From: Butyrivibrio sp.
GTDB lineage: Bacteria; Bacillota; Clostridia; Lachnospirales; Lachnospiraceae
Direction of reading: 5' to 3'
DNA length: 53,120 nt
Assembly: GCA_017535785.1 (NCBI GenBank)
Contig: JAFXTN010000001.1
Span: 1-53,120, forward strand
Shown here: positions 7,024-15,793 of the stretch, in pieces
How the letters are laid out: each line of letters begins with the position of its first letter
How positions within the stretch are numbered: position 1 is the first letter of the stretch
The notes under the pieces: generated by a model
Told to the model about the DNA's origin: nothing
The model's input: the letters and a program-made list of their open reading frames with translations, nothing else
Database searches by the model: none
Position numbers and translations under genes: made by a program

Positions 7024-8211
7024 TCAATCTTTAAGCAATCTCATTCCAACATCATAAACCTTGCCATCCACCGCATCGCCGAGCCACTTGGCCATGGAAA
7101 TCCCATCCATAGTGAACGCAGCGAAGTGTAATTCTCTTACGCTCGTGTGAACCGTTCCGCCCATTGTTATGAACGGAAGCTTGAAATCATCGACGTAGAT
7201 GCCAAAGGATGGCGTTATTTTTTTCAGCTCACCCACCATTTCCGTGAGCTGTTTTTTGTACACATCCTGCACCTTCTTATCAGTCTTGTACCGCTTATTC
7301 ACAATCTCGTTGTAGTACGCGCTCAGAAGATAATCCCTCTCCGAACTCGAATACAGATACCTGAACCTGTCCCCGTATTTTTCATACAGATTCCTGTACC
7401 AATCAAGCGTGATATTCTCAGAAACTATCGGCTTCCAGATGTCTTCTTTACTCTGCCAGATAGTCTTGGCGGTCTTCTTCCACTTCTTGTAAAGCACCAT
7501 CCCACTGTCGGAAAAAAGAGTGATATTGCGCGTCTTCGGATACCAGTCGTCCGCGATCTCGCCCGCAAGCGCAGGCACAGCAAAAGCCCCGGCGGAATTG
7601 CCGGCGATCAGTATCTTCTTGGGATTGGGAAAAAGACGTTTCGAAACCTTCATACTCTCGAGGAAATTGACATATCCGTGAAAGTGAAGAACGTCCTCGC
7701 CGCCATCCTCCGTCTTGTACGTGTAATCGCTGTTTCCGACGTGAAGATCGCCCGTAGCGTAAGTCACGACAACAAAGCTCCAGTCCTTGAAAGGATTCTT
7801 AGAAGAGCTTATATCCGTTATTCCGACGTTTATATTAAATATCTGGGTAAAAGGTCTTAGATTGTTCCAATAAAAGTTAGGCTCCCAGGCAGCCGCTTTT
7901 CCCACGGTCACGGGGTGCGCAGCCGTGAACTGATTCCACGCCATACCGCCGCCCGAAAAGAAAATGCAGAGCTTGTCTGAATCACCTATTTTGACATAAA
8001 TATAATACTCGGAGCCGTCTCCCGACATTCCCTTATCAAGCGAAACCCTGTACCACTCGTCCTTCTCCGGATTCTCCGGAAGCTCGGGTGTAAGCTGATC
8101 GTGATTTTCCAAAGCCTTGGTAACTGAACTTTCTATGAAATCCCCAAATTTGGTCGCAAAGGCCACTCCGTGTTTAAGATTTTTCCTTACTAAGCGATGT
8201 TTTTTGTCCAT
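7024..8211 (-). CDS. Pectinacetylesterase-like serine hydrolase
   Basis: 395 aa from MDKKHRLVRK (ATG at 8211 after GAGGGG). Family landmarks: oxyanion-side FFSGGGMAWN (~85-93), YATGDLHVG (~151-159), nucleophile elbow GNSAG with Ser at about residue 206, and a late H in GGTVHTS. This is the layout of pectinacetylesterase-like enzymes, which remove acyl groups from carbohydrates. There is no signal peptide, so it acts in the cytoplasm or on a lipid-linked intermediate. It is the last gene of a run with DUF6320 and an acyltransferase, suggesting one pathway of acylation and deacylation (inference). Confidence 0.75.
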   Translation of the reverse strand: MDKKHRLVRKNLKHGVAFATKFGDFIESSVTKALENHDQLTPELPENPEKDEWYRVSLDKGMSGDGSEYYIYVKIGDSDKLCIFFSGGGMAWNQFTAAHPVTVGKAAAWEPNFYWNNLRPFTQIFNINVGITDISSSKNPFKDWSFVVVTYATGDLHVGNSDYTYKTEDGGEDVLHFHGYVNFLESMKVSKRLFPNPKKILIAGNSAGAFAVPALAGEIADDWYPKTRNITLFSDSGMVLYKKWKKTAKTIWQSKEDIWKPIVSENITLDWYRNLYEKYGDRFRYLYSSSERDYLLSAYYNEIVNKRYKTDKKVQDVYKKQLTEMVGELKKITPSFGIYVDDFKLPFITMGGTVHTSVRELHFAAFTMDGISMAKWLGDAVDGKVYDVGMRLLKD

Positions 8212-8251
8212 TATCCCCTCTAGTCTAAAATACGGCAAAAGAGCTGTCGTA

Positions 8252-8917
8252 TCACATATTAAACATCTTCTCCGAAGCCTGTTTGAGATCCCTGAATCTA
8301 AAGATCACAACGCCGGCGATAAGTATCAGATAGCACATGATGCTGATGCCGACAGGCCAAGGAAGGTTGTTCATACCTTTTACGATAAAATAGATCTGAC
8401 CGAGCGCCATCGCAAGATCAAAGATGATGTAGTAGATGTACTCATCAAGCCTTAGTTTCAGCGAAATCGCCGTGATGATAGTAACGATGGCAAGTCCTAT
8501 GAGCGTCATCGGGACCATCCACTCTACGCTCCAGCCGTGGAAGCCCGTCTTAAGATCGATGTAGATATCAACGACGATCGCAACAATGACCTCCCACGTT
8601 ATGACCTTCAGGATGTTATTCCTCAGGTACACAGTCGTAAGGATCGTCACCCAGCCCGCCAGGAATCCCAGCATCAAAGGGCCGAAGAACGAAAACTGTC
8701 TTCCCGTCATGATATCGATGGTCGCGAACACGATCTCGACCGCAACAAAAATAAACGTACATATCTTAAGAAACGTGATATGGCTCATCACCTTTCTTTT
8801 GAGTGTAGGGAACGCCGCGTTCTCATCGCCCTCTACCGTCTTAAGCTGTCCCTGACAAAGCGGGCAGCATTCTTTTTTTCCTCTTATAGTTACCTTACAT
8901 TTAGGACAAATCTGCAT
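8252..8917 (-). CDS. DUF6320 zinc-ribbon membrane protein
   Basis: 221 aa. The N-terminus is a four-cysteine zinc ribbon (CPKCKVTIRGKKECCPLC), followed after ~25 residues by six hydrophobic helices. This zinc-ribbon plus six-helix layout is that of DUF6320. No enzyme residues are apparent. It lies 10 bases downstream of the acyltransferase gene and 40 bases upstream of the esterase-like gene on the same strand. By position it may be a membrane partner for the acyltransferase. Confidence 0.8.
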   Translation of the reverse strand: MQICPKCKVTIRGKKECCPLCQGQLKTVEGDENAAFPTLKRKVMSHITFLKICTFIFVAVEIVFATIDIMTGRQFSFFGPLMLGFLAGWVTILTTVYLRNNILKVITWEVIVAIVVDIYIDLKTGFHGWSVEWMVPMTLIGLAIVTIITAISLKLRLDEYIYYIIFDLAMALGQIYFIVKGMNNLPWPVGISIMCYLILIAGVVIFRFRDLKQASEKMFNM

Positions 8918-8926
8918 TTCTAAAAA

Positions 8927-10192
8927 TTACTCCTCGTCATAATCATTGCTTCCAAGCTCAACCTCAAGCCCCATGTTTGTAAGGCATCTAAAGAAATTGA
9001 GCATGACCTTGTGCGTCTTAAAAGGCGAAACCTCGCCGAAAACCAGCTTGTCCTTGTATGAACAAACGGTTATCTGCTGGGACGCAGCCGTCATAAATGC
9101 GCTGAATCTGTCTATATAATCCGCGATCTCATCGGGCATCTTGATCTGTCCAAGGTTGGACATAGAGCTCGTAACGCCCTTCTTCGCATTCCTGTCAAAA
9201 AAGCCGATTCCCATATCCTTGATGGGCAGCGGGATTATCTTGATACCTACGTTGTGCTCAAGCGCCGCGTAGGAATTCATCGTCTTTTCAATATTCTCAG
9301 AGCTAAGCTTTTCCTTGAAGCTCTTATCGACAAAAGAGATTATGTCTTCAAGCTCACCTGTTCCCTCAGCCGGGGCGTAATCGATGTTTATTATGCCAAA
9401 GAAATTACGAGCCGTGCCGCTCTTAAAGAACTGGCGCAGATTGACGGGTACACTTACTACGATATGTCTTTTGCGCTGGAAAAGACTCATTCCCTGAAGC
9501 ACAGCCTTGATGTAAACGGCAACGCACATAACGCCGACCGTTGTGTTGTACTTGTGCGCCACGTCAAGGAACTTGCTGGCTGAGATCGTTCCCTCCAAAA
9601 GATGCGGAAGGAGGTTGTCGTCGATCTCTCCGCTAAGCTGATAAGCCCTCACGGAAGACATCTCGCGAAGCTGCTTTAAGCCCTTCTGCCTGCTGTAATA
9701 GTCCCTGAAGGCATCTCCGTTTTTTTCCTCCAAAGAGAAATCGTCAGACGGATTGATGTCCAGATCGAGATCATGTCTAAGCTGAATGTATCTGGTGATC
9801 AGGCTCTTGAAAAACATGAATGCTCCGGTTCCGTCAGCCAGAACGTGGAACATCTCAAGATTGATCCTCTTTCCGAAGTAATTAACTCTGTAAAGAAGAT
9901 TCTTGTGTCCCGGAATATAGAGCGGAAGGCACGCGGGAGAATTCTCTTTTTCCACGACCGCTCTCAGATTGCTGTCCTCAAGGTAGTACCAGAAAAGTCC
10001 CCTGTGGAGCACGCAGTTAAAAAACGGAAACTCCGCTATCGTGTCGTCGAGCGCGCTCTGCAGCGTGGCCTTATCTATCTCTTCCTTAAGTTCGCATGTT
10101 ATCCTAAATACTCTTGTGTTGGCTCCTCTTGCGGTCGAAGGAACTATCTTGGCCGCATTGTCGAGCTTATACCAGTTGGCACTTCTATCCAT
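8927..10192 (-). CDS. Condensation-type acyltransferase (alcohol acetyltransferase-like)
   Basis: 421 aa. The HxxxDG active-site motif of the condensation/alcohol acetyltransferase/WES superfamily is HVLADG (His116, Asp120). The N-terminal part (NTRVFRITCELKEEIDKATL) and the C-terminal strand VCSYKDKLVFGEVSPF also fit the two-lobed chloramphenicol-acetyltransferase-like fold. It would move an acyl group from acyl-CoA or a carrier to a hydroxyl or amine. The acceptor is unknown; the neighbours (DUF6320, esterase-like hydrolase, beta-helix protein) hint at a lipid or carbohydrate. Soluble, no signal peptide. Confidence 0.72.
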   Translation of the reverse strand: MDRSANWYKLDNAAKIVPSTARGANTRVFRITCELKEEIDKATLQSALDDTIAEFPFFNCVLHRGLFWYYLEDSNLRAVVEKENSPACLPLYIPGHKNLLYRVNYFGKRINLEMFHVLADGTGAFMFFKSLITRYIQLRHDLDLDINPSDDFSLEEKNGDAFRDYYSRQKGLKQLREMSSVRAYQLSGEIDDNLLPHLLEGTISASKFLDVAHKYNTTVGVMCVAVYIKAVLQGMSLFQRKRHIVVSVPVNLRQFFKSGTARNFFGIINIDYAPAEGTGELEDIISFVDKSFKEKLSSENIEKTMNSYAALEHNVGIKIIPLPIKDMGIGFFDRNAKKGVTSSMSNLGQIKMPDEIADYIDRFSAFMTAASQQITVCSYKDKLVFGEVSPFKTHKVMLNFFRCLTNMGLEVELGSNDYDEE

Positions 10193-10220
10193 AAATCCTT
10201 TATTACCTTAATCTCTTACT

Positions 10221-12941
10221 TTAAAGATGCTCAAGCCGCTCCGTTACTATCTCCATGTCGCCGCGGCTCACCCTGTAAAGGACATCCTCCAAAGTAATAA
10301 ACTTTTTTCCTCGTATAAATTTTAAATGTTTGGGCGTAAACCTCATCTCGATGCCCTTGGGCTCGATTCCGCTGTTCACCTTATCTTGTATTGTATCACA
10401 TGTGTCCACGGGATCATGAGGCATGCTCTTACTTAGTATACACAATAATGTGCCTGCTGTCCTCACCAATCCTTCAGCATTTGCATCAATTCCCGCATCG
10501 ATCGACTGAAGTGCGCCTATAGACCACTTCTTGATGTTGTGATAAATGCCGTATTCGCAATCAAGCTCCACCAGCTTTTCATCAGCCGCATCGTAGAGCC
10601 AGACCTCATTTCCTTTGACGAACATGTCGCTCACCTTAAAGAGACTGCCCTCGTAAGGGAAGCTGATGCCCGCATTCGTGCAGCCCGCGATCATGACGTT
10701 GGCGTTGATCTCGATGACCTCGTCCTCGCGGTCCGGGATGTTCTCGTTGCCGAGGGACTGCACCGCTGCGCCGTTGTCCGCGTTTGCAATGTCGCCTGCT
10801 CCGGCCTCTGCCGCCTCTGCTCCGCCGCTCACCTGATTGTCTACTCCGAAGATCACCTGGCCGGTCGCGACCTTATCCTCTATCCTGCCATTTTCCTTGT
10901 GCGCGATCCTGTTCGAGTAGTCAGACGGCGCATGAACTGTGAATCTGTCGCTGCCGCACTCTTCGAAAGGACCCGAAACGGGAAATCTGCCTCTTTTGCG
11001 TCCGAAATAATCCGTGTCAAAAGAGATCGCGCTTCCGTCAGGGTTTTCGAACCTCTGCTCGGGCTCAAACGCCGTTCCGAGCGTGCTCGTGTTTACCGGC
11101 AACGTAAAGCCCCTAGGCAAAAACTCATACAAGTTCGTATGTATCGTGTATCTTCCGTTGGTCTCGTCGATGTTGAGCGTTATGCGATGGTCCTTGTCGA
11201 CATGACAAAAGCCCTCGTTATCGCACGGACGCGCGCCGTTAAAGTACGCGTTTCCGCCTAGATAGACCGGCATGTGCTCGTAGTAAATGTCCTTGCTTCC
11301 GTAAAGCTTCTCCGCATTTCCCTTGAACTTCGAGAAATACTCGGAAGGCGACGGGAAGTTATTGTACGGCACCGTTCCGGTGATAAAGTTGTTCATGTCC
11401 ATCGTATCTTTATTGTTGGCCACGCAGTACTGCACCAGATCTTCCCTTACGGGGAGCTGGATAAAGATATTGTTATAAAACCGCGCATCGCCGTGAAGGA
11501 TCGTCATAAAGCCCGCGATCTTCGTGGAATGCGGCACATGGTAAGGCGTGTACCTCTCGGAATTTTGCTTTATGGTGTGGTTGCCGGAGCCCTGTCCAAC
11601 GTAGGTAAAAGAGCCTGCTATAAGATTATGTACAAAGGCAATGCCCTGCGTACTTATCCTTGCCGCAGCATCGGAAAGCAAAAGATTGTGATCGATAAGC
11701 GTCGGTCCGTGAGAGACCTCGATAAAGATGTCCTCGCCAAAAGAGAGCGCATCCTCAATATACGTGCCCTTCGGCGGAACGTTGTCATGCATGAAGTTAA
11801 GGTTAACTCTCGTTCCCTGAGCTTCCCAATCAAGCCATATTCCTCGCGTGCAGTGATCGATATGATTGCGCCTTATCTGCGTATCGATCGCAGCGTGGAG
11901 CTTGATGCCGCCTATCTCAGCGCCTCTGAGGTTATGTCTTGTATTTATATGGTGAATGTGATTGTCTTCGATGATACTGAACGCACCGCCAAGATGACCC
12001 ACGATACCCGTCTGTCCGCAGTCATGTATATCACAGCGTCTTATGGTATGCGAGCCGACAGTTCTTTTGTCCCAGCCCTCGTTAACTGCGCGGCACACAG
12101 CATCCCTCTGGGTCTGCGTTCCGTCTTTTAACCAAAAGCTCGTCCACTTGTTGTTATTGCCTGCCTGGAAATACTTGCCAAGACTGATCCCGCTGCACTT
12201 GGACTCGGAGATCTCGCAGTCCTCGATGATCCAGCCCTTGGACCAGTTGGGGCCTACCATGCCTTCCTGAAAAGCGGTCGGAGGCGCCCATTGCGTCGCA
12301 GCCTGCCTGAAAGAGAGGCCGGATACGGTTATGTAATTGATGCCCATTCTTGCAGGGAAAAAGCACGCCTTCCTCACGGAGAACTCAACGTTTTCCCTGT
12401 TGGGGTCGAGCCCGCCGAAGTTGGCGTAGATGATCGTATTGTCGTTTTCCTGCGCGGTGAACCACACAAGAAGCGTAGATGCAGGATCCCACGATCTCTT
12501 GTCCTCCGTGGGATGCATGCAGGACGGAAGGTCAAAGACCTCGCGCATCGATCTTCCGTTTAGATATACTTCGCCCGTATGCGGCGTCTCGTCGCTGCTC
12601 TCGTAGAACCAGTCGCCGTGGACAACGTCCGTATACGGATTATATTCGCCAAAAAAGCTGTTCGGAACCCGAACACGCCATACATTCTCAAAAGCCTCCC
12701 AGTCGCCGAGAGTCTCGGCACCGGTGATCACAACATCGCCCTTGGATGCTGCCTTGTAGGTGATAGGCTTTTCCTTTGTGCCGGAACATGCGGGCTGAAC
12801 CCACTCTCTGTAAATTCCGGGCGCGATAAGCACCACGTCACCTTCTTTTGCGACCAAAGCCGCCTCGGAAACAGTCTTAAAAGGATGATCGATAGAACCG
12901 TCTCCGCTTCTTAACACGCTGTCTGCAACATAAATCTGCAT
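10221..12941 (-). CDS. Large right-handed beta-helix protein, probable glycoside hydrolase or lyase
   Basis: 906 aa. It opens with QIYVADSVLRSGDGSIDHPF, then EGDVVLIAPGIYRE: the DUF1565/pectate-lyase-like entry to a right-handed parallel beta-helix. Repeated rungs follow (IIEDCEISESKCSGISLG, IRRCDIHDCGQTGIVGHLGG, IEDNHIHHIN, IRRNHIDHCTRGIWLDWEA). Size and rung chemistry resemble GH141 or related alpha-galactosidase-like families, but I cannot assign one. After about residue 690 comes an Ala/Gly/Asp-rich linker and a ~150-residue C-terminal domain of unknown type. No signal peptide is seen, which is unusual for a polysaccharide enzyme. It lies upstream of the acyltransferase gene on the same strand, gap 28 bases. 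Confidence 0.75.
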   Translation of the reverse strand: MQIYVADSVLRSGDGSIDHPFKTVSEAALVAKEGDVVLIAPGIYREWVQPACSGTKEKPITYKAASKGDVVITGAETLGDWEAFENVWRVRVPNSFFGEYNPYTDVVHGDWFYESSDETPHTGEVYLNGRSMREVFDLPSCMHPTEDKRSWDPASTLLVWFTAQENDNTIIYANFGGLDPNRENVEFSVRKACFFPARMGINYITVSGLSFRQAATQWAPPTAFQEGMVGPNWSKGWIIEDCEISESKCSGISLGKYFQAGNNNKWTSFWLKDGTQTQRDAVCRAVNEGWDKRTVGSHTIRRCDIHDCGQTGIVGHLGGAFSIIEDNHIHHINTRHNLRGAEIGGIKLHAAIDTQIRRNHIDHCTRGIWLDWEAQGTRVNLNFMHDNVPPKGTYIEDALSFGEDIFIEVSHGPTLIDHNLLLSDAAARISTQGIAFVHNLIAGSFTYVGQGSGNHTIKQNSERYTPYHVPHSTKIAGFMTILHGDARFYNNIFIQLPVREDLVQYCVANNKDTMDMNNFITGTVPYNNFPSPSEYFSKFKGNAEKLYGSKDIYYEHMPVYLGGNAYFNGARPCDNEGFCHVDKDHRITLNIDETNGRYTIHTNLYEFLPRGFTLPVNTSTLGTAFEPEQRFENPDGSAISFDTDYFGRKRGRFPVSGPFEECGSDRFTVHAPSDYSNRIAHKENGRIEDKVATGQVIFGVDNQVSGGAEAAEAGAGDIANADNGAAVQSLGNENIPDREDEVIEINANVMIAGCTNAGISFPYEGSLFKVSDMFVKGNEVWLYDAADEKLVELDCEYGIYHNIKKWSIGALQSIDAGIDANAEGLVRTAGTLLCILSKSMPHDPVDTCDTIQDKVNSGIEPKGIEMRFTPKHLKFIRGKKFITLEDVLYRVSRGDMEIVTERLEHL

Positions 12942-12964
12942 ATTTCGCCTCCAAAAAAACTGTT

Positions 12965-12993
12965 TTGACCTTTTCGTGATCTCACCTTATAAT
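12965..12993 (+). promoter_or_regulatory. Near-consensus promoter of the 30-aa gene
   Basis: TTGACC (12965-12970), 17-base spacer, TATAAT (12988-12993): eleven of twelve consensus bases at ideal spacing, ~36 bases upstream of the ATG at 13030. Confidence 0.8.
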
Positions 12994-13029
12994 TATACCA
13001 CAGTAAAAATCGGTAATTGAGGTGTACAC

Positions 13030-13122
13030 ATGGCAAGAATGAAATATATATATGCGATCGCGATCCTTGCAGGATTCATACTCGCGGGACTCTTGATCAA
13101 TTTTATAACCAAGCTCTTTTGA
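13030..13122 (+). CDS. 30-aa single-helix membrane peptide
   Basis: Reads MARMKYIYAIAILAGFILAG and continues to LF before TGA. A short basic start is followed by about 20 hydrophobic residues and ends TKLF: one membrane helix. GAGG lies seven bases before the ATG, and a near-consensus promoter (12965-12993) drives it. Nothing else on the + strand explains that promoter. The gene stops just before the hairpin at 13131-13164. Function unknown; a small membrane regulator or toxin-like peptide is possible. Confidence 0.65.
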   Translation: MARMKYIYAIAILAGFILAGLLINFITKLF

Positions 13123-13164
13123 CAAAAAAGACCTGTGGAAGTGCTCTTTGAAGCATCCACAGGT
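13122..13164 (-). terminator. Rho-independent terminator of the GGDEF gene
   Basis: Perfect 9-bp arms ACCTGTGGA and TCCACAGGT with an inner TGCT/AGCA stem (13131-13164). On the minus strand it is followed by CTTTTTTGTC. On the + strand the tail is only weakly T-rich, so it may also serve the 30-aa gene less well. Confidence 0.8.
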
Positions 13165-13205
13165 CATATTTATGTTGTCTTTTGGCGCTTTCTCCACGCG
13201 CCCGG

Positions 13206-14348
13206 TCATACCTTTTTGTGCTGATAACGATCAGAGTCGGCCCTCGCAATGAAGGACTGGACTGATATCGGTTCTTCGAAGTCGTACTGCGCGATACCAA
13301 CGCCTACCGACAATTCGTAAGGAGTTCCGATCGTTTCGGAAAGTCTTTTGACATTGGTCTTAATCTGGTCGGCAAGCCAGCTTGCCTCCGCTCTGTAAGC
13401 CATCTCCGCAACAACTATAAACTCATCGCCGCCGTATCTTGAGATAAAGAAACGATTGCGCGGTCCCTGGCACGCGTCCTTTATCGCACCCGCGATCCTG
13501 ACAAGGATCTTGTCGCCCTCGCCGTAGCCGTAATTGTCGTTGATAAGCTTGAAATTATCGACGTCGATTATAAGGATGAACAGCGGAAGGAGTGGGTCCT
13601 CAGCGTGCATCTTTTGCGTAAGGTACTTGTACATCTGATTCTTGTTATTGAGCTGCGTGAGCGGATCGATCGAGATCATGTTGTCCATGTACGTGCTGTA
13701 CAGGTAGAACACAGCCGCGAGCGAGCCGTAGCAAAGAAGCGGAACTCTCCAGTACATCGCCTGCAAAACGCCAAGCACTATGGGCGCTGCTGGGAAGATA
13801 CCGATCATGATGTAGATATATCTGTCGGTGAAAATATTCCTGCAAAATGCCCTACGAAGCGCGTTCACAGAAGCCGCGATCATGTAGCCGAACGGCACGA
13901 GAACAAGCACGAAATAGAGCCTTCCGCCCCTTAAGACGTTGTTCTCATCAATATAGTAAACAAGCCCCGTTCTGTAGGCGGTAATGCACAGAAACGCCGA
14001 GATCCAGATAGGTATGCTCAGCAGCACCCTATTGATGTCGCTCTCGATATATTTTTCTTTTTGCATGATCTCTGAAAGAATGAACCAGATATAAGCCGCG
14101 ATGCTGAGCAAAATGTAGGTGAAGATGTTGGACAGATACACGAGCGTCATGGAGCTTCCAAGACAGCCGCCGTCCACAAGTGCCCAAAAAATCTCAGCCG
14201 CAGAATATGCAATAAGAGTAATGATAAGATTCGCAAGATAAATCTGCGAAAGCTGTTTGTTGATCCCTCTATTTATCTTGAAAAGAAGCAGGCCTAGTAA
14301 AAAGATACAGGCCAATTGTGCCTCAACATAGTAGAAGACGTATCCCAA
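13206..14348 (-). CDS. Membrane diguanylate cyclase (GGDEF)
   Basis: 380 aa. Residues 1-225 form about seven membrane helices, a sensor of the 7TM type. After DPLTQLNNKNQMYKYL comes the GGDEF domain, with an intact active site RYGGDEF (306-310) and the metal-binding D in IIDVDNF. It should make cyclic di-GMP from two GTP at the inner membrane. The inhibitory I-site RxxD has become R297-N-R-F300, so product inhibition is probably lost. The start is a TTG with GGAGG eight bases upstream. The PilZ protein at 14886-15701 is a likely target of the product. Confidence 0.9.
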   Translation of the reverse strand: MGYVFYYVEAQLACIFLLGLLLFKINRGINKQLSQIYLANLIITLIAYSAAEIFWALVDGGCLGSSMTLVYLSNIFTYILLSIAAYIWFILSEIMQKEKYIESDINRVLLSIPIWISAFLCITAYRTGLVYYIDENNVLRGGRLYFVLVLVPFGYMIAASVNALRRAFCRNIFTDRYIYIMIGIFPAAPIVLGVLQAMYWRVPLLCYGSLAAVFYLYSTYMDNMISIDPLTQLNNKNQMYKYLTQKMHAEDPLLPLFILIIDVDNFKLINDNYGYGEGDKILVRIAGAIKDACQGPRNRFFISRYGGDEFIVVAEMAYRAEASWLADQIKTNVKRLSETIGTPYELSVGVGIAQYDFEEPISVQSFIARADSDRYQHKKV

Positions 14349-14368
14349 ATTACGGACCTCCGAACATT

Positions 14369-14397
14369 CAATGAGCAGCCTTTATAGCCGCTCATTG
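14369..14397. other. Hairpin in the leader of the diguanylate cyclase gene
   Basis: Arms CAATGAGC and GCTCATTG (perfect, 8 bp, extended by GGC/GCC) lie a few bases upstream of the GGAGG of the GGDEF gene. There is no T-run on either side. It may affect translation or mark the end of the upstream transcript. Confidence 0.45.
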
Positions 14398-14441
14398 TAA
14401 TAAATATTTTATCACGAAATCACAATTGTTTGCCAATGAAT

Positions 14442-14714
14442 TTAAATGCCGTTGGCGATAGCCTTAAGCGCATCAAATTCCGACTCGTACACGCCTCCCA
14501 TAGCCTCGATATCTTCCCATGTATACCACGCTCCGCTGAGCTGGATACCGTTGATCGAAATGTCCGTAGTTATGACCATAAAGGGCTTGTGGTTAACTAC
14601 GATATACGCAGTCCTGTTAAGACCGAAGGGAGTGACATAAACATGCCCCGTATCTATCAAATGATTCAGTTGATCTATTGATAATGTTTTGGATAAAGGT
14701 ACTGTCTTTGTCAT
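14442..14714 (-). CDS. Hypothetical 90-aa protein
   Basis: Small soluble protein (MTKTVPLSKTLSIDQLNHLI...) with a central beta-rich part (RTAYIVVNHKPFMVITTDIS) and a helical end (YESEFDALKAIANGI). No membrane segment and no family recognised. The upstream region has AAGAGGGGCAAAAGAAA before the ATG at 14714. It sits between the PilZ gene and the GGDEF gene on the same strand, with terminators on both sides of the group, so a role in c-di-GMP signalling is possible but unsupported. Confidence 0.6.
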   Translation of the reverse strand: MTKTVPLSKTLSIDQLNHLIDTGHVYVTPFGLNRTAYIVVNHKPFMVITTDISINGIQLSGAWYTWEDIEAMGGVYESEFDALKAIANGI

Positions 14715-14781
14715 TTTCTTTTGCCCCTCTTCCTAAGAAAACACAAGTCCCAGATCACTACCGTTTTATGCCTTAAAAACT

Positions 14782-14823
14782 AAAAACCAGGTAGTATAAA
14801 ATAATTATACTATCTGGTTTTTT
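14782..14823. terminator. Bidirectional Rho-independent terminator
   Basis: AAAAACCAG and TAGTATAA pair with TTATACTA and CTGGTTTTTT, with one mismatch. It has T-runs on both strands. It ends the PilZ gene on the minus strand and isolates it from the 90-aa gene. Confidence 0.85.
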
Positions 14824-14885
14824 GAGTGTAAATTCGTTTATATTTATTTAATATTTCCCTAATTCTGAGTTCATTCTTTTGCCCG

Positions 14886-15701
14886 TTAAATGTTCCTAAG
14901 ATCAAGCAGATTCTCGATCTGACGCGCCTGTTCGGACTCTCTCATCTCTCTTTTCAGCTGCCTGCTTGACTTTTCAGGAGTCTCAGGCAAAAGAGATTTC
15001 GCAATGTCTTCTTCGACCTCTTTTATCTGCTCCTTCTCAGTAATTTCAGGATTGAGATTGGTCTCGGGGATCCTATCAAGATCGGGATGCTTCTCATTCT
15101 TCATCGAAGTAAGGAAACCGATGAGATCGACATTGATCTCGGAAATGCTACATCCTATGGCCTTCTTCTTGCCGACGTTGAAGTTTCTTACTACAACAGT
15201 GCTGAGCTCATAGTTATGAAGCGATGAACCGTATCTGAATCTAACGTCGATGCGGTCGCCCTCGTTGCAGACTGTATCTTTATCAAGCAGAAGCGATATT
15301 CCTCTCATCGAGATGTCGTGAACCGTGCAGTTCTTAAGGTCTATCGTATTGCCGTTGATAGACATGATACCGAGCTTATCGATAAAGAATCTCTCTGCGC
15401 GCCTCAAATTATCAGGCTCGAGATCCGACTGTGATCTTATAAGATGGAAGTTACCGTATCTTGTCCTAACGGGCGTGACCGTCGAAGATACGAACTTGTA
15501 GACTCTTCCGTCCCTCTTATTTCTTATCTGGATTTTGGCGGGCTCAAGAAATCTCATGTACTTGCCAAAGTATTCCATCGGCTGCACCAAGAGACCTGCA
15601 GAACATCCAAAGATCGCCTCTGTCATAAGAACGATACCGTGTCCCGCAACAGATGCATGGATCTTAACTTCTGAGCCGTTTGCAATCTCACTTACATTCA
15701 T
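14886..15701 (-). CDS. PilZ domain c-di-GMP receptor (YcgR-like)
   Basis: 271 aa. The N-terminal ~95 residues resemble the YcgR/FlgZ N-terminal flagellar-brake barrel. The PilZ domain follows with both ligand motifs: RxxxR as R100-R-A-E-R104 and D/N-x-S-x-x-G as D129-I-S-M-R-G134. Both are intact, so c-di-GMP binding is expected. After ~residue 205 there is a charged helical tail (Glu/Lys/Arg-rich) of unknown role. In flagellated relatives such proteins slow the motor; no flagellar gene is in this window. The neighbouring GGDEF enzyme is the obvious local source of ligand. Confidence 0.88.
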   Translation of the reverse strand: MNVSEIANGSEVKIHASVAGHGIVLMTEAIFGCSAGLLVQPMEYFGKYMRFLEPAKIQIRNKRDGRVYKFVSSTVTPVRTRYGNFHLIRSQSDLEPDNLRRAERFFIDKLGIMSINGNTIDLKNCTVHDISMRGISLLLDKDTVCNEGDRIDVRFRYGSSLHNYELSTVVVRNFNVGKKKAIGCSISEINVDLIGFLTSMKNEKHPDLDRIPETNLNPEITEKEQIKEVEEDIAKSLLPETPEKSSRQLKREMRESEQARQIENLLDLRNI

Positions 15702-15793
15702 AAAAAAACTATCCCCACAACTTTATTTGCTCTATGATATATCATGATATACTATGTAGTGGAAAAAGTAAAAGACGTCCGGAGGAATTAGAC

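Noticed and set aside
8225-8235. Recurring CAAAAGAGCT-like 10-mers across the window
   Set aside because: Most lie in coding DNA as the codons for Ser-Ser-Phe or Glu-Leu-Phe on the minus strand; this is codon bias, not a motif.
11274-12131. A 285-codon + strand open frame
   Set aside because: Lies wholly within the beta-helix gene on the other strand, and its protein is rich in Arg/Val without domain features.
15735-15746. ATGATATATCAT palindrome as an operator of yggS
   Set aside because: It is AT-only apart from two pairs, common by chance in this AT-rich spacer, and no regulator is linked.
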